The notes: a model not told the origin generated them from the sequence alone. A stretch of DNA of 28,359 nt from Nymphaea colorata (GCF_008831285.2 NW_022204847.1:1-28359); one strand, 5' to 3'. Positions 1 through 9,799 are shown, counted from the first letter of the stretch. Numbers and translations: made by a program.

Positions 1-73
1 TTTTTAAATACAAAACACATTTTTAATAATGATATATATATTATTATTAAATAAAAATAATATAAAAATTAAT

Positions 74-160
74 GAGGCCGACCTGGCTGGTCTTTCAGGC
101 CCGGTATCAAGCCAAGTACCGGGTACCCGGCCCGATGCCCAGGCTTCCCGCCTTGCACTT
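74..160. repeat. GC-rich dispersed 'CCGGGTACC' phrase
   Basis: A GC-rich island inside AT-rich DNA. It contains a perfect 12-base palindrome, ccgggtacccgg, at 119-130, and cccgatgcccaggc just after. Similar islands of pyrimidine/purine-biased words (ggctggacc, gacccaggcc, cacccgcaccgg) recur near 3.73, 4.02, 9.14, 13.48, 13.74 and 13.97 kb. Every frame is short, so it is unlikely to code. I infer a dispersed plant repeat; its class is unknown. Confidence 0.4.
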
Positions 161-165
161 CTAAA

Positions 166-720
166 ACATCGGCAGGTGATCTGAGGCTACTGGCAACGAC
201 CATTAGCCTAGCCAAAAGTTTTTGCTACACTACAAAGGACAAGGGCGAGTCTTGGTTTTGCGAGGGATGAGTATTGGCAATGGAAATAGGTTATTGTCGT
301 TGCAATAGCTTGCTTTGTTGTTGGGTTGTATTTTTCACTAGGGATCTGATCTTGTGGAATGTTTTTTTTCACAATCAAGAATATAATTTAGTGAAGATCG
401 TATGACCCTTGAACAGAACGTTTTTTGTTATTTGTGCCCTCTTGATGTTTTACATACTAAATAATATATAATTTAAATACATAACAGCTGGTGCAACACA
501 TTTTCTATGTAGTAAACAAATAACAACGAGGATACATAACAATGAATTTTAATTATATAAAAGAAACGAGTGCAATAGGTTTCTTGAGAAACTGTCTTTT
601 CATTTTTCAGTTCTACTTTCTCACCTTCTTTTCCTTCCTTCATAACTGTCTTCTGCTTTAAAGATTAGTGGGATCTTAAGGAGAGAAAATAACCCTGAAA
701 AACCAGTCTAAAAATGAAGC
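166..720. other. AT-rich stretch with no feature seen
   Basis: No reading frame of useful length, RNA gene or clear repeat was found here. It ends at the microsatellite that starts near 725. Confidence 0.5.
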
Positions 721-724
721 TGAT

Positions 725-755
725 TATATATATATTATATATATATTATATATAT

Positions 756-788
<33 letters not shown>

Positions 789-789
789 G
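725..789. repeat. Compound (AT)n-(GA)n microsatellite
   Basis: Interrupted TA dinucleotide runs (about 725-772) pass directly into a GA run (about 772-788). The minus-strand open frame crossing it ends in a Ser-Leu/Ile-Tyr run that is only this repeat translated. Confidence 0.95.
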
Positions 790-1011
790 GAGAAATGTCA
801 TTAGGATACACAGAACAAACAGGAAAAACATAAGAAAGACAAATGTCAGACAAAAGGGGCATGGTGTTTTGTTTTATGACCATCAAAATTCTGGACAAAG
901 AACACCATAGTCCATAAGAACAGGACACTGGTATACAGGACGTCCAGTCCATTCTATCATATAGGATGACAATCAAACAACCTCTAACGAATTGTTTGAC
1001 CAATGGGACAC

Positions 1012-1092
1012 TTTATGAATCAGCTCAAAACTTTGGAATAGATTTATGAAACACTCACAAAGTGTATCAACTGCCAAACGACCACTAAAGAA
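1012..1092. repeat. MITE-like repeat, copy 1 (acactcacaaagtgt motif)
   Basis: The stretch around 1017-1090 matches 6117-6190 at a constant offset of 5100 bases: both read gaatcag, then a T/A-rich spacer, then acactcacaaagtgt (1051-1065). That motif is itself a short inverted repeat (ACACT, 5-base loop, AGTGT). The right edge reads gccaaacgacc, like the CGTTTGG ends common in plant DNA-transposon derivatives. That it is a non-autonomous DNA element is inference. Confidence 0.45.
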
Positions 1093-1764
1093 TATGTTAA
1101 AATGAATATGTTAAAATGTCTATGCTTCTTACCAGTTTGTCATTGGAAGCCTTCAAAACAAAAATATTGAAATGTTATCACTTTAACATTGATTGGATTG
1201 CAGAAAACGGTGCAGCAACACAAAAATATGCATGCAATCCCCTATAAACGATGCCCGAGCTGCTTACATGACTAGCTACCGTCCTCAGCCACTATGAGTC
1301 TTTCCCTGGCAAAGTGTTGCAATGTTAGTGTCTAGAAATCAGTGATATAGACAATGGATTAATTACTGTCAATGTATATTTAATAACCTATTTTATATCT
1401 CAAAAAAACGAGGGGATCCCTCTGTTGTTTCCTAGCGAAAAATTACCTATTTGATGTCACGAGCAGTGGCACACCAATTACATTATTACACTTGAATATA
1501 TGTTAGTTACTCGAATAGTGTATATGTTAAACTTAGAACACAATAACTCTTTAATTTGAAATGAACTTTAGGTACATGTTGGGTTGAGAGTCTATGCTTA
1601 AACCCTTGAAAGTAAGCTGTTATGGTGTTGTGCCAAATGTTTTGCCAAATGTTCATGTTGCCAAGCCACCCTTAAAAGTGTAGAGGAAATGATGGATGCT
1701 TAACAGTCTAATGGATGACGAATGAGTGCAGACCATTTGCTCTGGACATCTTCCCCCAATGAAG
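1093..1764. other. No gene seen
   Basis: AT-rich DNA with no frame that looks like protein and no RNA gene. A small direct repeat (aatatgttaaaatg, twice near 1090-1117) is the only structure noted. Confidence 0.5.
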
Positions 1765-1912
1765 AGAATGCTAGGAGTTAGGCTGGCTACATTTAACACG
1801 AAATAATTCAATAAGATATGCAGAAAAGAAACAAGGATGGTTAGGGAAAAGAATGCTAGGAGTTAGGCTTGTTACCTTTAACATGAAATTATTCAATACG
1901 GTATGCATAGAA
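1765..1912. repeat. Two-copy tandem repeat, 85-base period
   Basis: The word agaatgctaggagttaggct begins at 1765 and again at 1850. About 61 bases match (through ..ttcaata..tatgca.agaa) with several substitutions, followed by a spacer. Short open frames on both strands here follow from the duplication and show no protein similarity I recognise. Confidence 0.85.
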
Positions 1913-2285
1913 TGCAATGACCAGAACATAAAACACAAGAATTCTTTTTTATGCGAAATTATCAAACATGCCCCATGTTTTACCATCCCAAAAGCTTATG
2001 CTTCCAAGCCCAGAGAACTCTGCCACCTGCCATCTACTTATCTGCATGTGAATTGGAAAACCTATTTCTCATTGTAATCAAGCACATAATCATACGCTTT
2101 ATTCTGTCAAACACATCATCAATGCAACATAGTTCAGCAAAAAACTCACAGAAGAAAAAGGGGCTATGCCACAAAGCAGCAGAGAGAAGGGGAGGGAGAT
2201 CGAGAAGACCTGTAAACCTTGTGGAAGGGGAAAGGAGGAGGTATCAAACAGTCCCTCAAGAGCAGTGAATATGAGCGTTTATGGT

Positions 2286-2800
2286 GACTGAGGCAGCAGC
2301 GGCGTGAGAAAGAAGCAGCAGTGATTTCTGGCATGTTTCAGTCGGGCAAAATCAGTTGGGAGGAGGAAGAAGAAGAACAACGACAAGGAGAAGAACAAAG
2401 GAAGGCCGAAGGGGTACCTGGCGTGAAGGTGGGAGCAGGAGCTGCAGCAAGAGCAAGAGGGACGACTGATGCATCTGAGGCAGCAGCAGCAAGAGAAGGG
2501 GAAAGGCGACGGATGCGTCTGAGGCAGCAGCTGCGAGAGAAGGCAGCAGCAGTGATTTCTGGGAGGTTTTATTTGGGAAAAATCAGTTGGGAGGACGAGG
2601 AAGAAGAACAACAAAAAGGAGAAGAAGAAAGGAAGGCCGAAGGGGTACCTGGCATGAAGGGGTACCTGGCGTGAAGGCGGGAGCAGGAGCTGCAGCAAGA
2701 GCGAGAGGGACGACGGATGCATCTGAGGCAGCAGCAGTGAGAGAAGGGGAAAGGCGATGGATGCGTCTGAGGCAGCAGCCGGCGAGAGAAGGCAGCAGCA
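2286..2800. repeat. GC-rich CAG/GAG tandem repeat, 231-base period
   Basis: Two long tandem copies start at 2321 and 2552 with gtgatttctg; landmarks such as gaaggccgaaggggtacctg recur exactly 231 bases apart (2401, 2632). A partial unit (gaggcagcagc..) precedes copy 1. Copy 2 carries an internal 17-base duplication around ggggtacctggc (about 2640-2675), so later landmarks lie 248 apart. The plus strand is purine-rich, so plus frames read Glu/Arg/Ala-rich and minus frames Leu/Pro/Phe/Ser-rich. Neither 17 nor 248 is a multiple of 3, so a protein frame is not kept between copies. I read this as a minisatellite-like block, not a gene. A non-coding transcript is possible. Confidence 0.85.
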
Positions 2801-3016
2801 GCGGAAGAGAGACAGCAGTTGGAAGACAGCAAGTGCCCTCAGGTCTGGTCGTCTGGCTGTTAATTGTTGGATATTTGGCTCCACTTGCTTGCATGACACA
2901 GCGGTGGGCTTGGGAGTAATGGGAAAGAGTAGCTTCAGCTTTCACTTGGATCGTGGGATGACCTCCTACTCATCTAAATTAGAGTATTATATACGTTATC
3001 ATCTTATTTTCTAGAA

Positions 3017-3112
3017 AGTGGGTTTAGATGGGCATATGACCACATGCAAGGCACTTGAGAAACATCAAGTGATAATGAGTAGGAAATAGGTTTAGATGGC
3101 CATATATGCATC
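3017..3112. repeat. Short direct repeat ggtttagatggNcatat
   Basis: ggtttagatgggcatatgac at about 3020 and ggtttagatggccatatatg at about 3089 form a direct repeat roughly 69 bases apart. The second copy lies inside the left part of a larger dispersed repeat. Confidence 0.6.
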
Positions 3113-3310
3113 AAGAAGGATGGCTGGACCATTGATGGACCCAGCCCAGTTTCTTGGATTGCTTTTTTGACAGGTAACTACTGGTCGAACAGAATGAGCA
3201 ACCACTCATTCCACAGTTTAGTTTTCTGAAGAAAAGACTAGTTCGCATGACCCATTCGGCACTGTTTGACTGGAAGGTACACAAGTTGGTATTGACGGGC
3301 ATGAGCCGAT
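3045..3310. repeat. Unnamed dispersed repeat family A, copy 1
   Basis: Landmarks in order are gagaaacatcaag, then ggaccattgatggacccagc, ccagtttcttggat, gagcaaccactcattccaca and a segment after cagtttagttttctg. The same order recurs, diverged, near 5785-6015 (gagaaacatcaaa, gaaccatcaaag, cccagtttagtttcttggat) and 7955-8235 (gatcgatggatcgagcccag, gagcagccattgattcaaca, cagttttgttcttgg). Copies lie in the same orientation. No coding domain is visible. It could be solo-LTR or DNA-element debris. Confidence 0.6.
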
Positions 3311-3715
3311 GTCATTGGACATTGGTACGGGTATAAAAAGGAAGGCCAAGGTCATCGCCTAAAATAACTCATGGAACTGGGAATAACATTATTGGTAAAT
3401 AGAACTTGCATGTTATACTTTCACGATCAGTCAATTTAGAATCCACAGTTCAATTTTTTTTTTGTGGCTTTTCTATTTATTTTTTAGATGTTTGTTTTAT
3501 TAGATGATCACTTATTTTACATTTTAGGATTTTAAAAAAATTTCTATTTATCCCTTTTTTCTTATTTTTTCAAAGTCATTGTATTATTTCTTAAGAAAAC
3601 CTCAATGTTTAAAACGTGAAGACGTTTTATCTTTTTTCTATGATCGAAACTATTATAAAGAACAATGAAGAAACGAAAACACAAGCAGGACAAAGCATGT
3701 CCCACGCTATTATAG
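3311..3715. other. AT-rich stretch, no gene
   Basis: It holds long T-rich runs (about 3450-3590) and nothing that looks like coding or structural RNA sequence. Confidence 0.5.
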
Positions 3716-3719
3716 ATAA

Positions 3720-4085
3720 CCTAGCCCCTAAGTCACCCGCACCGGAGTTGCATAGAATCGGGTGCGTACCGGACATGGGTGCAGGTCCGACTCACACTCG
3801 AGCCCAGTTAGAACGTCATATTATTAAATTACTTATATAATATATGTTGTTATGATATTTTCCTATGCAATACAATTATTCAAGTATGTTATATACATTA
3901 ATAACTAAATTTTAATAATAATATATATATGCTTATTCTGTTATATATATAATAAATTAATAATAATAACAATAAAATAACCTCGCCACACTGTCACATC
4001 TAAATTTTTTAGGATGTGCCACTCCGGCACCCGCACCCACACTCTGCCCTCAGGTGACATAGCCTGGCGTGACATAATGACTATG
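3720..4085. repeat. Pair of GC-rich 'cacccgcacc' islands around an AT core
   Basis: Island 1 (about 3725-3815) contains tcacccgcaccggagttg and ggacatgggtgcaggtccga. Island 2 (about 4012-4060) contains gtgccactccggcacccgca. They flank about 200 bases of TA/AAT-rich DNA. Shared words (accgg/ccggc, cacccgcac) suggest pieces of one element, but I could not establish clean terminal repeats. Same word style as the island at 74-160. Confidence 0.35.
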
Positions 4086-4325
4086 AACTAGCAAAAAAAA
4101 GACTAAAAGCCCCTCCAATGAAAGGGAAAAAATGCCCAAAGGTCGACCCTTCTTTTAATGTTACTGTTCTGAGCGTTTAAAAAGATATTTTAAAAGGTGT
4201 TTCATGAATTTGCTTCTTTTTAGCAGCAGATTCACAAAAACCCCATGGACAAGTTCAAACATATAATTAGGAGAACAAGTCCAAGTTAGATTTATCCAAC
4301 AAAGTTATGATTCATAGCCTGAGGG

Positions 4326-4520
4326 CAGGGCGAAGCCAGAATTTTTTTTTCTTTTTTTTTTAAGGGCACAAGTAATGACCATGGGGAGTTGACATAATGG
4401 GGTGGGGCTACTCCATATAACTGGACACAAGTGATGTAACTTCAATACTAGATTAACATTCCAAAGAGTGAGTTCTATGGGGCATATGCCCCTGGAGACT
4501 ACACATCTCTTAGTGCTAGT
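4326..4520. repeat. Probable dispersed repeat relic (gggcgaagccagaa-T run)
   Basis: gggcgaagccagaa followed by a broken T run (4342-4361), then aagggcacaag, and later ggggcatatgcccctgg. This phrase resembles a relic widely scattered in plant intergenic DNA; that is recollection, not a search. No coding capacity. Confidence 0.35.
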
Positions 4521-4795
4521 ACGGGTGCATTTTTAGTATGATGTCATATAAAGATCACACCTTAACGCATAGAAAAAAGTAGGTCTTGTATCCTAAGAGA
4601 CGATAGGTTGGGTGAATGTTCCTCACGTTCACCACCTAAAAGCCATGTTTTTTTATTTTCTCAAGCTTGTTTGACGGGACAGAAAGTTGGTAAGATCTGA
4701 AACAGCTTTTAAGCTGAGGGCGTGGTCAATCTTTAACCATTTGCACAGCCTACTTATTTGGACCACTTAGAAGTTGCAATGAGTGCAATGAATTG

Positions 4796-4990
4796 TAGGG
4801 ATGTTGTCTGAATGGTTGGAGTGTCTCTTAGTAACTCTCCCCGTTCGAACACAGGACGTGTAAGTACTCTCATATATAAATTTGTGGATTTCATCTTCTG
4901 GATTTGGAAAGAAAATCCTCCGACTTCTCACAATACATATGAAAGTCGCTAGTACTCACAATTCTGTCTCTAATAAGTAATTGTGACGGT
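4796..4990 (+). repeat. tRNA-derived SINE candidate (plus)
   Basis: A tRNA-like head with internal RNA polymerase III promoter boxes: an A-box-like tctgaatggttgg at about 4807-4819 and a B-box-like cgttcgaacac at about 4842-4852, roughly 35 bases apart, the spacing used by tRNAs and tRNA-derived SINEs. The downstream body (about 4860-4990) is AT-rich and unrelated to a tRNA. A functional tRNA gene is unlikely because no proper acceptor-stem pairing is apparent around the boxes. The 3' boundary is a guess. Confidence 0.55.
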
Positions 4991-5178
4991 CAAAGGTCCA
5001 CCACCACAAGTTCCGTTGCCCAAACTGTTACGGATGAAACTGGCCATCGTGTATTAGTTGTATTTTTTAAGACATTAGTTGCTAGCATAATGGCCACAGA
5101 ATGTGCCTACACTTTATTATAACTTTTATGATGGAATTTTCCGTCGCTTTACATAATGTTTTATGTGACGGTCATATT
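4978..5178. repeat. Possible CACTA-like fragment with gtgacggt motifs
   Basis: gtgacggt occurs at about 4982 and 5165, with ccgttg and ccgtcgc between. Short (g)cgacggt/accgtcgc repeats are typical of sub-terminal regions of plant CACTA elements and their non-autonomous derivatives. No terminal CACTA..TAGTG pair was found, so the assignment is weak. Includes the bulged hairpin at 5141-5171. Confidence 0.3.
5141..5171. other. Bulged inverted repeat (hairpin)
   Basis: ccgtc (5141-5145), a 5-base bulge, acataa (5151-5156), a 4-base loop, then ttatgt and gacgg (5161-5171). Both stem segments pair perfectly, giving an 11-pair stem interrupted only by the bulge on one side. Function unknown. Confidence 0.6.
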
Positions 5179-5784
5179 TTTTGCTTAACTTATTAATGTC
5201 TTTTAACTTTGCAACTAACGGTGCTAACCCTCCACATACAATGATGGCTGTTTTAGCATGCACAGTATAGTAGCTAGCGACATATTTTCGAATCCCTGAC
5301 ACATGTTTGGAACGGATTTTGGGATCACTGTCGAATATGGCATCCTGTGAATGTGGCTAAAATTCAGAACATGTAGTTACTTGCTTAATGTTTAATTCAT
5401 TGATTAAAACTTTGTGCTATAAAGATGGCATTAATTGAAGCGATGTTACTTTTGTTGAAAAAAGAATATGATGCTTTTATATTTTGTATTTTTAAAAACA
5501 GAATATTGTTCTTAACATGTTCCATCTAAGAGAATTTCAAAGCCTCAGCGCAGGTTACACAAAAGACTTTACCTTGAGGGGCATAGCGTAGCTTGTCAAA
5601 AAGTTACAGAGTCAAACAGAAACAGGGTTACTTCGATGAACATAGCGTAACTGGTCGAGTTGAGGGGCTGGTGAGAGTCAGGTCGAGTTGAGGGGCTTTG
5701 TGAGTGGTCATCTATAGACATTTATAAATTGTGTTATTTTGTAGGAACCTGGGGGCCATGAGGTTGGGAATATGCTCACCTTGA

Positions 5785-6015
5785 AAGCAAATGAGAAACA
5801 TCAAATAAAGCAATGGTTGTCAGGACAAAGATATTTATCTAAAAATCAAGCAAAGGTTGAACCATCAAAGGCCCCAGTTTAGTTTCTTGGATCTGCTGCT
5901 GTGTTAGTGTTTGACCGGTCAGGACAGGCCAAGCATGATGTCGGTAATCCCTCCAGTTTTCCAAAGAAAAAAGAACTTCTGGTCTTGACAGAGCGACATT
6001 ATCTTCAACAGGTAG
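5785..6015. repeat. Dispersed repeat family A, copy 2
   Basis: Shares the ordered landmarks of copies 1 (3045) and 3 (7955): gagaaacatcaaa at about 5793, gaaccatcaaaggccccag, tttagtttcttggatc, and a later stretch after ccagttttccaaag. Diverged by many substitutions and small indels. The minus-strand open frame across it is not conserved in the other copies, so I do not call it a gene. Confidence 0.55.
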
Positions 6016-6018
6016 GCC

Positions 6019-6195
6019 TGCAGGACTCGTTTGGCTAAGCGAACATTTTATGATTGTGTCATGAATCCTTTCAAAAATTAGGATAGATTCATGGAGCACT
6101 ATAATTAATAATTCTTGAATCAGACCCAATTTTTAGGGCAAATTCACGCAACACTCACAAAGTGTTCCTGCTGTTATACAAACCTTCCTAAATAT
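6019..6195. repeat. MITE-like repeat, copy 2
   Basis: Begins with ggactcgtttggctaagcg and ends near acaaaccttcc, so it has G/TTTG-type ends facing each other. Contains acactcacaaagtgt at 6151-6165, and the stretch from gaatcag (6117) onward matches 1017-1090. About 175 bases long, a usual MITE size. No target-site duplication could be settled. Confidence 0.45.
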
Positions 6196-6199
6196 TTTA

Positions 6200-6870
6200 A
6201 TTCTTTGGATTGAACATTTGTTTTGTGCACTAATGCCCAATATTCATATGACAGTTGCATGCAACAGTCCGGTTTGGGCCAGAAGTGTTGGTTAGAAGGC
6301 AATCAGTTCATAGAGGTGATGTTAGCGACCATCAGTTTGTTTGATCGACTTTCAAAGGTGGCCATATATAATGAAAAAATCAGTTTTTCATAATGTGTTG
6401 GCTGCTAGAATGATATATATAGAGGGACAAAATTTTGATATAGAAAGCATGTCTAGATGGGTGCTTTGTGATGTTACTTCATACGTAAGAAGGTGCGGTC
6501 CTTCCAGTTTTCACTTTTCACCTATTCAAATCAGACCTTAGGTATGCAATATCTTTGATCATATAGATATGTAGCCCTCGACATACTTCATGAAAAGGAT
6601 CTAAGATGCCCACCTAAGCAAGAAATTGAGTTTAAGGTCTCTGAGAAAGCTTGTTCCAATAGATGGATAAGCATATGCTAGTCCATCAATTCGAGATCTA
6701 ATTCCAGATTTTTTAGAGTGACATAGCATCTACATCATGACAATGATGGTAGACAAACTGCAGATTCTCCTAATCACCGCTCCCTTTTCTTCCATCCATT
6801 TGAGTCACAGCGGGATGTCAGATCAAGTTACGTGCACATCCTTATGGACTCACAAGCATGCAGTTATCAT
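6200..6870. other. No gene seen
   Basis: The 66-codon plus frame at 6341-6541 has no recognisable domain and no supporting context. I see no RNA gene or repeat here. Confidence 0.45.
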
Positions 6871-6873
6871 ACC

Positions 6874-7077
6874 AAAAAAGATGGGGTTTTAGGTATTTTC
6901 AATTTTCTAATGAAGTAATGTTGATTTTATACTTTTTAACTTTTTCTTAACCTCTTTTTCACCCTTTTAAAATGTTTCCTGTTCATTATATACAGGGAAA
7001 AAAGAAGGGGTTTGGGGTACTTCTGAACTTTTTTAATGAAATGATGTCTATTTTAGACTTTTTAACTCTTTCATAAC

Positions 7078-7083
<6 letters not shown>
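6874..7083. repeat. Two-copy direct repeat, 124-base period
   Basis: aaaaaagatggggttttagg at 6874 and aaaaaagaaggggtttgggg at 6998 start two ~86-base copies. Both run through a ttaatgaa..tgatg/taatg..tttta.actttttaact stretch to cttaacctct / cataacctct. Copy 2 runs into the CT/TA microsatellite. Confidence 0.8.
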
Positions 7084-7108
<25 letters not shown>

Positions 7109-7109
7109 C
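7078..7109. repeat. Compound (CT)n-(TA)n microsatellite
   Basis: A CT run (about 7078-7090) followed by a TA run (7091-7109). It explains the Tyr-Ile-rich stretch of the minus-strand open frame at 6986-7405. Confidence 0.9.
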
Positions 7110-7950
7110 AATCTTCTTCTTTTTTCAAAATATATCTTTTCTATAATACCATTCCTTGGACCAGACACTCTACTTCTCGTTATGACTGTTACATTAATAG
7201 AAATATGTCGGTTTGGCCATTGTCCACCCGAACTCCAAACCTGGTTATGTGTAAAAAAACTTCTTGTGTTTGTATGGTTACGATGAAAAGAAATAGGAAG
7301 ACAAAAGTGGAAGCAAAAAAATACAATTAAAGACATACCTTTTAAAAAATTGCTAAAATGTCCCCCTATTCCTGAGTATGTACGTTGGGTGCCCATATGG
7401 GGCACTCAACTCAATCTACCCGAACTCAGCTGAACGCTTGCCACTCACTGTCTCTTCATGAGTAACTGTCACCTCTCTCTATCTCTCGATTTAGCCTAAT
7501 TTGTTTTTTTATTCAGAAACAGCTCTTAAGGATGGTGGAAAGATTAACGGAAGATGTGGACTATGAGAGAGAGACATGCATGGAATATTCTTGTGTCAGA
7601 TTTCCATTGCATCCATGGGTCACATTTTTACTTGGAAACACAGTCACCAGTTTGTTTACTTGTGGTGCTATCCTCCAACGCTTCATTGGGTGATTCCTGC
7701 CCCAACGCATCCCTAGACCTTCCAAGCAGGATTAAAGCTAAGAAATCACTGCCAACCTTTTCTTCGAATCTCTGAATTTGAACAAGGTGCTTCAGAATTA
7801 CAGGCTTGGCCTCCCTGGCCGTGAAACCTAAATAATTTGTATTTGTATCATTATAGAAAAAAAAAACAATCTTGGAAAGTTGAGAAGACGCATATATAAC
7901 CTATGTATTATGCATAAACGTTCAGGTGGGGATCTGCCCATATAGAAAAC
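7110..7950. other. No convincing gene
   Basis: Open frames of 73 codons (7554-7775, plus) and the left part of a minus frame cross this stretch, but neither shows a domain or a plausible splice context. Otherwise featureless AT-rich DNA. Confidence 0.4.
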
Positions 7951-7954
7951 ATAT

Positions 7955-8235
7955 AAATATTAAACATCAATCAAGAAGAAGTTTTACGGTGAGTCCGGCC
8001 ATCTAAAGAGAACAACTGGACGATCGATGGATCGAGCCCAGTTTTGAGAAATCCAGGACTTGTCAAATACAATGAGCAGCCATTGATTCAACAGTTTTGT
8101 TCTTGGAAAGGACCAATCTCATTGGTTCGCAGTTTGAATGGGTCACCGCAAAACACAGTAACTTGTCGGTGGCAAAGCAAGATATTCGCTGCTGACAGAA
8201 GGCCCTTCAGAAAATCAGTGGCCGAGGGATGCCAC
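7955..8235. repeat. Dispersed repeat family A, copy 3
   Basis: ggacgatcgatggatcgagc and cccagttttgagaaatccag correspond to the central landmarks of the copies at 3045 and 5785. gagcagccattgattcaaca with the following cagttttgttcttgg matches gagcaaccactcattccaca of copy 1. The overlapping plus frame (8044-8352) and minus frame (8088-8336) are not shared by the other copies. Confidence 0.55.
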
Positions 8236-8614
8236 ATGCTAATCAGCAAAATAACTACAGAGCTTCGACAATGTAAACTAGTAATTTTTGTGTGCCTGTG
8301 TGGGCAATTGCCACACAAGTCCACACGTTCCTGCATGATTCTTGATAAATAGGAGTTGCCTATTGTGATACTTACCAGTCCTCCTTAATGATTCTTTAAT
8401 TATTCATACTCTCACATTATGTTTTTCTCGTGTAAAAGTTGGATGGAGTCAGCCGCTTTCAATTGTATTGCGGCTTCGCTTGGGTTGATCCAAAGTGTTA
8501 TACAAATCGGTCAATATTTATTTATTGTTTACTTAGAATAAACTGTCGTTTCCATAAAACTACTAAGGCCATGCCCTTATGCTTTCAAGATTTTGTCCTG
8601 CTTTGAGGCTTAGG

Positions 8615-8765
8615 TGGACATACTGTACATCGTCAACTCCACTTGCCATGGTTTGCAATCCAGAGAAATAACACACTAGAATATGATAGTGGCCACAAGA
8701 TTCAAACCTCGAACTCCTTGGATATGAACTACTTGCCACCCAGTTGCCCTATGTGCCTTGGGGCA
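8615..8765 (-). repeat. tRNA-derived SINE candidate (minus)
   Basis: Read on the minus strand, a tRNA-like head has an A-box-like caactgggtggcaag (plus positions 8732-8746) and a B-box-like ggtttgaatct (8698-8708) about 35 bases downstream, followed by cttgtggccac and a non-tRNA body toward 8615. The head differs from that of the candidate at 4796, so it is probably another SINE family. No tail or target duplication was defined. Confidence 0.5.
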
Positions 8766-8769
8766 ATCA

Positions 8770-9285
8770 ACCAATCTTTATTCAAGTGATTCTGAATGAA
8801 GCATGATATAGCCAATTCATCATCAATCGCCCATTTTAAAAGACGCAGAAGTGCTTTCGGGTTTCTTTCAGTTTCCACTTGATTTCACATTTCACTTAAA
8901 GAAATTTTGAAAATATTGACAAAGTAGCTCTCAGCCTCGATCTCACTCTCAAACTGCAGGCCCACATGGACCATCTAGAGTCTAGCATCCACAGTTTGCC
9001 ATCTCCCATCGATGTTGAAGACTCAGGCAACCATCCATGGCGTCGTTGAGGAATCAATCAATGACATCACTGGAGTTGGCCAAAAAGGGCATCTGCAGTT
9101 TTTCTAATCCATCCCTCCTCTTTGGTCATGTCAAACTGCCGAACCTAGGGATGTCAGAGGGTTGGGTTAGGTCCGACCAAGCCTTCTGTTTTTTAACTTA
9201 AATTTTTTCATTCCAAAACAGACTGGTTACCTCAGGGGCCGTCTGACGACAGTAACACATTGTTATTAATGTCTCCTACTGTACA
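8770..9285. other. No gene; GC-rich phrase near 9145-9250
   Basis: gggttgggttaggtccgacc (about 9160) and gggccgtctgacgac (about 9236) are in the style of the other GC-rich islands. No reading frame of note. Confidence 0.35.
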
Positions 9286-9305
9286 TGCAACACTGTAACA
9301 AGTCT

Positions 9306-9797
9306 TCTATGAATCTGTCTTATTTGCTAGGAAAGATTTATGGGACAGCAACAATGTATTACTTTGCCAAACAACATCTTAAGAACCTACTTTTATGTTT
9401 GAAAATCGACCAAAGGTTGAATGTTCTTGTTGGGTTTTTGGATCTAGATATTAGACCAAATGTAAAATCACATACAAAACCCAGAAGCAAAAAAGTAGGT
9501 GGATATATGTGTCTGTGTATATGTATGTATTGCGCTTTTGTGTACTGGATGCTCCAATTTTTTAAACCATTAAAAATTAGTCTTTAAATACATTGTTAAT
9601 TGTTGCTAAAAACACTAGGAACTGTTGCTATGTACATGTCGTAAACTATTGCTAGTCCTCATTTTTTACAGCCACCCAATATAATGCATTGAGCGTGTAA
9701 ATAAATGCGTTGCTTAATAAAATGCACTATGTGATCTACTGTGAGAGGTTGGAGGATTTCTCTATCCAGAGCTGGGTGGAGAAGTTTGAGGACATAT
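9306..9797. repeat. Direct repeat X, copy 1 (left of Copia remnant)
   Basis: About 490 bases matching 12792-13300 in the same orientation. Landmarks are ctatgaatctgtcttatttg, ttgggtttttggatctagat, aaacccagaagcaaaa, gtaggtggatatatg, aattgttgctaaaaacac, gaactgttgctat, cacccaatataatgcattga and ggaggatttctctat. Copy 1 lacks about 65 bases present in copy 2 after ctcatttttt. Its right edge touches the integrase end of the Copia fragment. The gttgcta/attgcta words resemble CACTA sub-terminal repeats. An LTR role is possible, but no primer site or polypurine tract sits beside either copy. The 100-codon frame at 9285-9587 lies within it. Confidence 0.85.
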
Positions 9798-9799
9798 AT

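Noticed and set aside
2279-2899. A 206-codon minus-strand open frame and three overlapping frames on both strands
   Set aside because: The frame is a by-product of the purine-rich tandem repeat. Its residues are Leu/Pro/Phe/Ser repeats, the frame is not conserved between units, and a 17-base insertion shifts it.
4796-4870. A functional tRNA gene
   Set aside because: A- and B-box-like words are present, but no acceptor or anticodon stem pairs properly. A SINE head explains it better.
5839-6129. A 96-codon minus-strand frame
   Set aside because: It spans two unrelated dispersed repeats and is not kept in their other copies.
9285-9587. A 100-codon plus-strand frame
   Set aside because: It lies in repeat X, and the second copy of X has indels and stops in that frame.
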